Source of the DNA: Desulfobacterales bacterium
GTDB taxonomy: Bacteria > Desulfobacterota > Desulfobacteria > Desulfobacterales > RPRI01
Length of the DNA: 12,322 bases
Direction of reading: 5' to 3'
NCBI GenBank assembly: GCA_020052975.1
Contig: JAGVOC010000484.1
Location: forward strand, 1 to 12,322
The notes under the pieces: model-generated
The model's input: only the letters and a program-made list of their open reading frames with translations
Databases searched by the model: none
What the model was told of the DNA's origin: nothing
Part shown: in pieces, positions 1 through 4,638 of the stretch
How the letters are laid out: each line of letters begins with the position of its first letter
Position numbering within the stretch: the first letter of the stretch is position 1
Position numbers and translations under genes: made by a program

Positions 1-65
1 CCGACTACGGTCCGGTAATTTAAGTGAACCGCGCAGTGCGGACCCGCTTGCTGCGTGGTGTGGGG

Positions 66-87
66 GCTGGGGGAGAAAAACCCCCGG
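66..87. other. G/C-tract hairpin downstream of the third cassette gene
   Basis: Five G (69-73) and five C (81-85) flank a seven-base A-rich loop, giving a short strong hairpin about 75 bases past the stop of the 178-residue gene. On the minus strand the loop is T-rich but no T-tract follows the stem, so it is not a textbook intrinsic terminator. It could be part of a divergent attC or a weak terminator. The rest of bases 1-161 holds no gene I can support. Confidence 0.35.
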
Positions 88-161
88 CTACCCGATTATG
101 AGTCTTGACGTCTACTGAACTCATCGTTGCTAGTTGGTTAAGTGTGTCGATGGAAATCTGC

Positions 162-698
162 CTAGCTGTAATCAGGCCCACTGGTGAACACCCAAGTGCA
201 GTTTGGATTTGGCGGAAACCTGATAGTAAGGTCGAGTGCCGCCTTAAAACTGTGCTCCTCACCCCGCACGGCCCAGTAGGCCAATTCGTATTGCACTCGA
301 CCGATACTTGGGCTTGGTAGCGGCGCAGATACCACGATTGGAGGGTAAAAGAACGTCGTTTCGCCGCCTGGGTGAATGACTCCTCCACGGTTGGAGAACT
401 TTGCGCCTTGTGGTGGAACGTGTCCATTTATCGATGCAGTAATTGAGTCGACGCGGAACTGCACTAGGACCTTTCCCGGATTCCACAGTCTTAGTCCAAT
501 TTGTGCCATCACAGCTGGCGCAATGCTGGGTGGATTTTCATGGCCGATTTGTATCTCTCTCAAGCCGAGATGCGGCTGTGCCTCAAGCTCCAGCATTTGT
601 TTCGTCGAAGCTGCCATTTGACGCGTCTCACGCGCCAACCAAAAGGTTCCCGCCGCCAGTGCAAGCGTTGCGACACCTACTAATAGGTCCATTTCCAT
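162..698 (-). CDS. Membrane-anchored hypothetical protein (third integron cassette)
   Basis: Protein of 178 residues that I do not recognise as a named family. Residues about 4-21 form one hydrophobic segment (LLVGVATLALAAGTFWLA), followed by a polar, Gln/Met/Thr-rich stretch that could be a short helix. The rest is a soluble domain rich in Pro, Gly and beta-type sequence, so a single-span anchored protein is likely. It starts 36 bases after the attC core at 734-740, in the same orientation as the other cassette genes, which makes it a cassette gene by position. The leader has no clear Shine-Dalgarno sequence, as is common in cassettes. The second Met (residue 3) is an alternative start. Coding is supported by the long open frame and cassette context. 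Its own attC should lie to the left but is not recognisable before the window edge. Function unknown. Confidence 0.65.
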   Translation of the reverse strand: MEMDLLVGVATLALAAGTFWLARETRQMAASTKQMLELEAQPHLGLREIQIGHENPPSIAPAVMAQIGLRLWNPGKVLVQFRVDSITASINGHVPPQGAKFSNRGGVIHPGGETTFFYPPIVVSAPLPSPSIGRVQYELAYWAVRGEEHSFKAALDLTIRFPPNPNCTWVFTSGPDYS

Positions 699-733
699 TT
701 ATCGCTCACTGGTTGCTTACAAGAGTTCAAGAC

Positions 734-823
734 GCATAACGTGGAAGCCACGGGCGCGCGCCCGCAGACTTAAGCAAAGCACCGCCACTCGCGCGCGCGT
801 CCGCGTGGGCTGCCGGGTTATGT
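734..823 (-). other. attC: attC recombination site of the 96-residue-protein cassette
   Basis: Read on the minus strand, the R'' box ACATAAC (817-823) and R' box GTTATGC (734-740) bracket about 90 bases. Next to them are imperfectly complementary L'' (GGCAGCCCACG) and L' (CGTGGCTTCC) arms, where L'' has one extra base, the usual source of an extrahelical base in a folded attC bottom strand. The interior is a long GC-rich stem of alternating CG repeats. R'' is the exact complement of the first bases (GTTATGT) of this same cassette at 1162-1168, as expected for a genuine cassette. IntI would cut within the GTT of R'. Confidence 0.85.
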
Positions 824-856
824 GACAACGCACACTTTACGGCAACGTTCATGAAA

Positions 857-1147
857 CTACTGCTGAAGATTGAGAGCAAGCTGACTCGCCGCCGTTGACA
901 CTTCGCCAGGAACCCTAGCTGAACCTGCCACGATAAGCAGTGCGTCTACAGCCCTTCCACTGGCAATGATCCTTCGGGCTTGGGTTACGCGCGTTATGCA
1001 GCCTGACTCCACGTAGTTTTCTTCCTGCATGAGCAATTCGATCAAATCCTCGTTGCTCATGGCCTCGTCCCTGAACTGTGGAAAGTACTTCACGAAACAA
1101 GCCTTCCCGATTGACTGAAGGCTTCTTCGAAGTTGCTCGTCATTCAC
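857..1147 (-). CDS. Hypothetical cassette protein, 96 residues
   Basis: Small soluble protein of 96 residues with no signal peptide or membrane segment. The sequence is predominantly helical and amphipathic, with an N-terminal charged region, a central acidic stretch (residues about 30-45: SNEDLIELLMQEE) and a basic TRVTQARRIIASGR segment at about 53-66 that could resemble a nucleic-acid-binding helix. I do not recognise a named family. It is the only gene between two well-formed attC sites, one ending 15 bases before its start codon and one beginning 34 bases after its stop, so the pair delimits a single-gene cassette of about 430 bases. No convincing Shine-Dalgarno precedes the ATG. Expression probably depends on read-through from cassettes nearer attI or an internal promoter I cannot see. 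Confidence 0.75.
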   Translation of the reverse strand: MNDEQLRRSLQSIGKACFVKYFPQFRDEAMSNEDLIELLMQEENYVESGCITRVTQARRIIASGRAVDALLIVAGSARVPGEVSTAASQLALNLQQ

Positions 1148-1161
1148 GCTGCCCCCTTGTC

Positions 1162-1252
1162 ACATAACGCCTCGGGTAACCTGACCGCGCCAATGAGCTT
1201 CCCGCGTAGCGCCGCCGAGCTTCCCGCGGTCAGGTTGACCCGATTGTTAACT
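1162..1252 (-). other. attC: attC recombination site of the cupin/VOC cassette
   Basis: A textbook attC on the minus strand: R'' AGTTAAC (1246-1252), a two-base spacer, the L'' arm (1226-1243), a central hairpin region, the L' arm (1172-1188), a three-base spacer and R' GTTATGT (1162-1168). L' is 17 bases and L'' 18. They pair perfectly except for one additional C in L'' (G on the bottom strand), the extrahelical base IntI recognises. The arrangement resembles the attC sites of aadA-type cassettes. R'' pairs 6/7 with GTTAACC, the first bases of the cupin/VOC cassette at the attI junction (2015-2021), confirming that the two genes form one cassette. Confidence 0.93.
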
Positions 1253-1271
1253 CTTTTTATTTTTCTTTTTT

Positions 1272-1667
1272 TTATTCTACGTGATTTGATAGCTCAAGGA
1301 GATTGCCATCAGGATCACGGAGGTAAATTGATAAAATATTGCCTTTTGCTCCAGTCCTTCGGACAGGCCCTTCCACAATATTAATTCCGCATGTTCGAAT
1401 ATGTTTTTCAACTTCCTTGATAGGAGTGGAGGTTATAAAGCACAGGTCAGCGGAACCAGGCATAGGATATTCAGCTCTTGGCTCAATTTCCTTCCCATAC
1501 TCATGCAGATTGATTTTATGATTTCCAAATTTTAATGCCTTTCTGTCTCCACCGAAGGAAATTTCCTGCATACCAAGAACTTGACTGTAAAAAGAAATCG
1601 TTATTGCAATATCTCTTACCGTCAACACCAAATGGTCAATGGAATTTATTCTCATATTTTCTGTCAT
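1272..1667 (-). CDS. VOC-superfamily (glyoxalase/bleomycin-resistance fold) protein
   Basis: Protein of 131 residues, the size of a single VOC domain. It has two beta-alpha-beta-beta-beta modules: IDHLVLTVRDI (10-20) opens the first, and RDPDGNLLELSN (117-128) closes the second with the usual metal-ligand Glu (E125). His12 and the KINLHE segment (His55) are typical ligand positions. The RKALKFGNHKINLHE and GSADLCFIT stretches match the subgroup often annotated as a VOC-family virulence protein or lactoylglutathione-lyase-like. The true substrate is unknown. Its ATG overlaps the stop of the upstream cupin gene (ATGA), so the two are probably translationally coupled. The internal Met5 is an alternative start. 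It is the distal gene of a two-gene integron cassette, ending 20 bases before the attC R'' box. Its A/T-rich codon use contrasts with the G/C-rich cassettes to its left, consistent with a different source. Confidence 0.9.
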   Translation of the reverse strand: MTENMRINSIDHLVLTVRDIAITISFYSQVLGMQEISFGGDRKALKFGNHKINLHEYGKEIEPRAEYPMPGSADLCFITSTPIKEVEKHIRTCGINIVEGPVRRTGAKGNILSIYLRDPDGNLLELSNHVE

Positions 1668-1996
1668 TTAGTTTTGTAACGATCTCTTTCATTGAAAAAC
1701 GTCATATCAGCATATCCCGTGTATATTTTAGCTGAATGTCTCACTCCAGACGGAATGAAGTATCGATCACCTTTTAGGTAAGTCTTCATTATGCCGTTAA
1801 CCGTTAAATCAATTCTCCCATCAAGAACAATCCCCCACTGGCTTTCGTGGGAATGCTCTGGCAATTCAACGTCCTCTTCAAACTGCATAAAAAGAATCTG
1901 GTGTGTTTCGGATTGTGAGAGATAGGCGGTAAGACCATTCAACGGAATATCTGCCTTTGGAAGTTTCATTATCGGATCAGGAAAAATTTCTCTCAT
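1664..1996 (-). CDS. Small cupin-domain protein (first integron cassette)
   Basis: Protein of 110 residues forming a single conserved-barrel cupin. Motif 1 is seen as PEHSHESQWGIVLDG (46-60), with His48 and His50 in ligand positions and Gln/Trp where many cupins have Glu. Motif 2 is GDRYFIPSGVRH (76-87), with the third His at 87. These would bind one divalent metal. The substrate cannot be read from the sequence: small cupins range from sugar isomerases to dioxygenases and sensors. It is the cassette gene next to attI, starting 25 bases from the GTTA core, the best-expressed position in an integron. No Shine-Dalgarno is visible before the ATG, but a three-codon reading frame (ATG ACC ATA TGA, 2004-1993) ends across this start in an ATGA overlap. 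Met10 is an alternative start. It overlaps the VOC gene by four bases. Confidence 0.88.
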   Translation of the reverse strand: MREIFPDPIMKLPKADIPLNGLTAYLSQSETHQILFMQFEEDVELPEHSHESQWGIVLDGRIDLTVNGIMKTYLKGDRYFIPSGVRHSAKIYTGYADMTFFNERDRYKTK

Positions 1997-2041
1997 ATGG
2001 TCATTTTATGTTTGGGTTAACAATTAATATACGTAATACAT

Positions 2042-2070
2042 AATTTCGCTGTTTTTTAAACAGCGAAATT
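2042..2070. repeat. Perfect 13-bp inverted repeat inside attI copy A
   Basis: AATTTCGCTGTTT and AAACAGCGAAATT flank a three-T loop, giving a perfect 13-bp stem. The centre (CTG, nine bases, CAG) resembles a LexA box with one base too few. There is no T-tract after the stem, so a terminator is unlikely. In attI copy B the equivalent bases are degenerate and cannot form this stem, so the palindrome is not essential to the shared region. Confidence 0.6.
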
Positions 2071-2087
2071 GATTTAATGCTTAATTA

Positions 2088-2114
2088 TTTATACTAATGT
2101 ATATCTAAAATCAA
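2088..2114 (-). promoter_or_regulatory. Candidate cassette promoter (Pc) in attI copy A
   Basis: On the minus strand TTGATT (2109-2114) and TATAAA (2088-2093) are separated by 15 bases, pointing toward the cassettes. The element is partly conserved in copy B (TTGATT, 15 bases, TGTAAT). The spacing is shorter than optimal, so this is a tentative call based on position and conservation. Confidence 0.3.
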
Positions 2115-2124
2115 ATAATTATTA

Positions 2125-2154
2125 TTGAACTCATACGTAAAACATGTTTATTAT
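2125..2154 (+). promoter_or_regulatory. Candidate intI promoter
   Basis: TTGAAC (2125-2130) and TATTAT (2149-2154) are separated by 18 bases, about 84 bases upstream of the preferred intI start. Both hexamers and the spacing are identical in the second attI copy. Downstream, GCGTAATAC (2163-2171) and GTATTATGC (2182-2190) form an inverted repeat (8/9) with a ten-base spacer over the expected transcription start, a possible operator for a repressor or for IntI itself. Confidence 0.5.
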
Positions 2155-2237
2155 CAGAAAAAGCGTAATACGTATAATAAGGTATTATGCTCAAATAATA
2201 GCCAGGTTGAATGATTTTTATCATCGGGAGTGGAAAG

Positions 2238-3551
2238 ATGAATAATATTTTGCCGGAGTTTCAAAAATTTATCGCCCAGCGCAAACTGGCGCCGGAAAAC
2301 CAAATCCCTTTTTACGCCAACTGGGTCAGCAAGTTCCTGCGGTTTTCCAATACACGACAAGACAAACCATTTGATTTAAGAATACAAATGTTCCTTGATG
2401 TTCTGAAGAAAGACAAAAAACTGCAAGGTTGGCAATTCGAACAGGCCGATAACGCTGTTAAACTTTATATTCATCATTTCCTGTCTAATAATACATCGGC
2501 GCTTTCACCAAATACAGAAACGGCAGCCGAAAATAAATACCCGGACGTCAAAACAGTGCAGGAAAAAATTCGTGAAATATTGCGCATCAAGCATTATGCA
2601 TACAGCACGGAAAGGACTTACATAGACTGGTTTCTGCGCTTTCATGCCTACCTGACGGGGGTAAAAAATAAAGATTGGCAAATCCAGGGCGTTAATGAAA
2701 CGGATGTCCGGGATTTCCTGAGCCACCTGGCAATTAAACAAAAAGTATCTTCTTCAACTCAAAATCAGGCCTTCAACGCGCTGCTGTTTTTGTTCCGCGA
2801 GGTTCTCAAAATTGATCTGCATGATCTCAGTAAAACGGTACGGGCGAAAAGAGGCCCCAAGCTGCCTGCGGTGCTGACGCAAAATGAGGTACGCAGTCTG
2901 CTTGAGCAGTTAAAAGAAAAGGACAGTCTTTTGGTTCATATTCTATATGGCACAGGCATGCGGCTGATGGAAGTGGCCAGACTGCGGGTTCAGGATATTG
3001 ATTTTGGATTGAATTCAATTATCGTTCGGGCAGGTAAAGGCGATAAAGATAGAATGACGGTTCTTCCGGATGCTGTTAAAAATAAACTGAAAGAGCATAT
3101 GGCCGCAGTCAAAAAAATCCACGAGCAGGATTTGGTCAAAGGTTTTGGCGAGGTCTATCTGCCGGAAGCTCTCGACAGAAAATACCCGAATGCAGCCAGG
3201 GAATGGCGCTGGCAGTATGTTTTCCCATCCACGGCTCTCTCTGTTGATCCACGCTCCGGCAAGGTGCGCCGTCATCATATCAGCCCCAGTTCTATTCAGA
3301 AAGTTGTTGCGGACGCGGTCAGAAAGGCCGGTATTCACAAACACGCCACTGTCCATACATTGCGCCATAGTTTTGCCACGCATCTGCTGATGAACGGTGT
3401 GAATATCCGCGAAGTTCAGGAGCTTTTAGGCCACAAGAATGTTGAAACAACGATGATCTATACGCATGTGCTCAGAAATATGTCGAAAGCGCCGATAAGC
3501 CCGCTGGATACGCTGCTTGCCGACGAAGCCTGCGGCAAAAACCGCATATAA
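2238..3551 (+). CDS. intI: Integron integrase IntI with N-terminal extension (tyrosine recombinase)
   Basis: Site-specific tyrosine recombinase of 437 residues that inserts and excises cassettes at attI and attC. Start 2238 is chosen because GGGAG lies seven bases upstream. A start at 2211 would add nine residues and has a poorer site. Catalytic residues are visible (numbered from 2238): Arg242 in [13 protein letters not shown], Lys267 in GKGDKDR, His373 and Arg376 in HTLRHSFAT, His399 in LLGHKN, and Tyr408 in MIYTHV. The IntI-diagnostic insertion, absent from XerC/XerD, is present: [18 protein letters not shown] (308-325) and [11 protein letters not shown] (337-347). About 100 residues precede the usual core-binding domain ([19 protein letters not shown]). 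This extension has a helical [12 protein letters not shown] motif and resembles the extra SAM-like domain of environmental IntI proteins; IntI1 has 337 residues. Divergent orientation to the cassettes is canonical. The gene appears intact. Confidence 0.95.
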   Translation: MNNILPEFQKFIAQRKLAPENQIPFYANWVSKFLRFSNTRQDKPFDLRIQMFLDVLKKDKKLQGWQFEQADNAVKLYIHHFLSNNTSALSPNTETAAENKYPDVKTVQEKIREILRIKHYAYSTERTYIDWFLRFHAYLTGVKNKDWQIQGVNETDVRDFLSHLAIKQKVSSSTQNQAFNALLFLFREVLKIDLHDLSKTVRAKRGPKLPAVLTQNEVRSLLEQLKEKDSLLVHILYGTGMRLMEVARLRVQDIDFGLNSIIVRAGKGDKDRMTVLPDAVKNKLKEHMAAVKKIHEQDLVKGFGEVYLPEALDRKYPNAAREWRWQYVFPSTALSVDPRSGKVRRHHISPSSIQKVVADAVRKAGIHKHATVHTLRHSFATHLLMNGVNIREVQELLGHKNVETTMIYTHVLRNMSKAPISPLDTLLADEACGKNRI

Positions 3552-3596
3552 TTTGCCGGTGGATTTAGGCTCATATGAACTCTGTTGACCGATTCC

Positions 3597-3626
3597 TTGA
3601 CAGTGCCACGGGTTTGAAAGTAGAGT
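3597..3626 (+). promoter_or_regulatory. Candidate promoter of the truncated nucleoside-transporter gene
   Basis: TTGACA (3597-3602) and TAGAGT (3621-3626) are separated by 18 bases, about 60 bases upstream of the ATG at 3687. The perfect -35 hexamer and the strong ribosome site that follows suggest the 5' end of a once-functional transcription unit. Confidence 0.4.
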
Positions 3627-3686
3627 GCAGAAAAATCAATATCATATAACATAGCCTGATAAAGTGAAGGAAAGGAGGAGCCGGGC

Positions 3687-3800
3687 ATGGTTATTCGGAG
3701 CATTGTCGGTTTGTTCGCTTTTGCCCTCATAGCCTGGGTTATCAGCGAAAACCGCCGTAAAGTCGATTTAAGAGTTGGGGGGAACCACGAGGACATATAG
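3687..3800 (+). pseudogene. Truncated 5' fragment of a CNT-family nucleoside transporter gene
   Basis: An open frame of 37 codons begins with ATG at 3687, after a strong AAGGAGGAG ribosome site. Residues 1-29 (MVIRSIVGLFAFALIAWVIS then ENRRKVDLR) match the start of concentrative nucleoside transporters (NupC/CNT): a first membrane helix, then the conserved SENRR motif. After about residue 29 the sequence (VGGNHEDI, stop) no longer resembles the family, whose members run to roughly 400 residues. The gene is therefore cut after its first helix. The break, near 3772-3780, lies just before the 3' end of the toxin-antitoxin unit, so it probably marks a recombination or insertion junction. The rest of the transporter is not in this window. 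The family call rests on a short segment. Confidence 0.6.
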
Positions 3801-3835
3801 AATCCCCCATGCTCCCTACCTGGATAAAGCTAAGT

Positions 3836-4096
3836 TCACCTGGAAGCCCGTTTTTTAGGTGATCCATTGGAACGACTTGATTTTCGGCCTGTTGATTTCT
3901 CGGCCAGACTAATCAGTGATCTAAGAGCCTCATTTACGGCTTCTTCAGTATGGAATACTTTTGCCACATCAGGGCTCAAGAGCACGAGATTGGTGCCTTT
4001 GCGGTAGGATTCAAAGTACTTGCCGCGGATTCCAACACCAAGATCTTCCCTTTTATACTCGGGACGGAGTTCATCTGATGTTTTAACCTTCTTCAT
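3836..4096 (-). CDS. Antitoxin partner of BrnT-family toxin
   Basis: Protein of 86 residues directly downstream of the BrnT-like toxin, overlapping it by 14 bases, with an AGGG ribosome site inside the toxin's 3' end. The N-terminus is charged (MKKVKTSDELRPEYKREDLG), followed by GIRGKYFESYRKGTNLVLLS (22-41), DVAKVFHTEEAVNEALRSLI (44-63) and a basic Ser/Lys/Arg tail. It lacks the usual BrnA (DUF4415) features and instead looks like the short protein often found beside BrnT homologues. It likely neutralises the toxin by direct binding and may bind the operon promoter. The role is inferred from the order (toxin first), overlap and size rather than from a recognised antitoxin fold. Toxin-antitoxin pairs are common stabilisers of integron arrays. 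Confidence 0.75.
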   Translation of the reverse strand: MKKVKTSDELRPEYKREDLGVGIRGKYFESYRKGTNLVLLSPDVAKVFHTEEAVNEALRSLISLAEKSTGRKSSRSNGSPKKRASR

Positions 4097-4355
4097 AGAT
4101 CACCCTTTCTTTGCGGTCCATTAGACGTGCGCTTATGATTCTTGTTCGATCATTACGTTGCGTATGAGAGACAACAATGAGTTGCTTCTGTAGCGATACG
4201 CCAAAGGTCATTTGTCTTTCTTCACCCTCCGAATGATCCGGGTCTTGAAACGTAATAGCCAGTGGGTCTCCGAAGACAGTGGCAGCCTCTTGAAACGTAA
4301 TTCCGTGTTTCTTGAGGTTTGCGGCAGCCTTCCTTGGGTCCCATTCAAATCTCAT
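4083..4355 (-). CDS. brnT: BrnT-family ribonuclease toxin
   Basis: Protein of 90 residues, the usual BrnT length (RelE-like fold; the family acts as an RNase that halts translation). Family landmarks are visible: FEWDPRKAAANLKKHGITFQ at 3-22, an acidic DPLAITFQDPDHSEGEER stretch, then a beta-rich core ending in RNDRTRIISARLMDRKERV (67-85), typical of the catalytic half. AGGAAG lies six bases before the ATG. An extended -10 promoter sits just upstream, so the pair has its own promoter. The toxin precedes the antitoxin, the known brnTA order. The unit runs away from the second attI-like region at 4421-4578, placing it as that site's first insert. No attC is recognisable after the antitoxin. Confidence 0.9.
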   Translation of the reverse strand: MRFEWDPRKAAANLKKHGITFQEAATVFGDPLAITFQDPDHSEGEERQMTFGVSLQKQLIVVSHTQRNDRTRIISARLMDRKERVIYEEG

Positions 4356-4374
4356 AGATGTCTTCCTGTCAACT

Positions 4375-4383
4375 ATTATACCA
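4375..4383 (-). promoter_or_regulatory. Extended -10 promoter of the toxin-antitoxin unit
   Basis: On the minus strand TGGTATAAT is a perfect extended -10 element, about 20 bases upstream of the toxin ATG, giving a leader of roughly a dozen bases. No good -35 is visible, as is usual for extended -10 promoters. CCAG and CTGG (4381-4390) form a small inverted repeat over the element and could be an operator for autoregulation. Confidence 0.5.
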
Positions 4384-4420
4384 GAACTGGATTGCTATTA
4401 TAATTTATTTTTCTGGGGAC

Positions 4421-4578
4421 TAACAATTAATATGTGTAATACAAAATCAGCTATTTTTTAAACCGTGCCATTGATTTTATGTTCGATTAATTACACCGAT
4501 ATTTATCTAAAATCAAATAATTATAATTGAACTCTTATGCAAAAAGGGTTTATTATCAGGAAAACGTAATATGTATAA
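4421..4578. other. attI: Second attI/intI-promoter region (copy B), upstream of tgt
   Basis: A direct-orientation copy of 2018-2177, aligning with single-base gaps at about 80% identity by hand count. Best conserved are TAACAATTAATAT at the core end, CTAAAATCAAATAATTAT, TTGAAC, TTTATTATCAG and the distal GTAATAYGTATAA. Identity ends at the core: copy A continues as GTTAACCC and copy B as GTTAGTCC on the minus strand. It has no integrase beside it. It is bounded by the toxin-antitoxin unit on one side and tgt on the other. The divergence indicates an old duplication or two independently acquired homologous platforms. Confidence 0.8.
4527..4556 (+). promoter_or_regulatory. Copied intI-type promoter now upstream of tgt
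   Basis: TTGAAC (4527-4532), 18 bases, TATTAT (4551-4556), identical in both hexamers and spacing to the intI promoter. It ends 83 bases before the tgt start; the intI equivalent ends 84 bases before the intI start. No other gene lies between, so it probably contributes to tgt expression. Confidence 0.5.
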
Positions 4579-4638
4579 AGTGAAGATAAGACGGGAGTCG
4601 TTGTCGGGATTATCGGATTATAACAGGAAAAAGACACC

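Larger units (their letters stand above)
2018..2177. other. attI: attI-like region of the integron (copy A)
   Basis: An A/T-rich, non-coding stretch between the first cassette and intI. On the minus strand it ends in ATTAATTGTTA, where the core GTTAACC begins the cupin/VOC cassette. A second region (4421-4578) matches it at about four of five bases over its whole length, and the match stops exactly at the GTTA core. That is what is expected when two attI sites carry different inserts. Related octamers (CGTAATAC at 2032-2039 and 2164-2171) lie near both ends and may be integrase-binding repeats. Exact attI limits cannot be set from sequence alone, but position and orientation fit the canonical intI-attI-array layout. 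Confidence 0.8.

Noticed and set aside
1..161. attC for the 178-residue cassette
   Set aside because: ACTTAAC (minus strand, 137-143) fits an R'' box, but no complementary L'/R' pair follows before the window edge; the site may be long, divergent or outside.
20..427. 135-codon minus-strand open frame
   Set aside because: It overlaps the better-supported 178-residue cassette gene in another frame, starts inside it, and its composition (Arg/Ser/Pro-rich, no domain) looks like a shadow.
2211..3551. XerC/XerD-type or phage integrase
   Set aside because: The [13 protein letters not shown] and [11 protein letters not shown] segments are the IntI-specific insertion, and the cassette context agrees.
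3640..3780. attC for the toxin-antitoxin unit
   Set aside because: ATATAAC and GTTATCA look like core boxes, but the sequences next to them (AGCCTG twice) are direct rather than inverted repeats, so no attC fold is possible.
3458..3796. 112-codon minus-strand open frame
   Set aside because: It is the antisense of the intI 3' end and the transporter fragment, with no ribosome site or recognisable protein.
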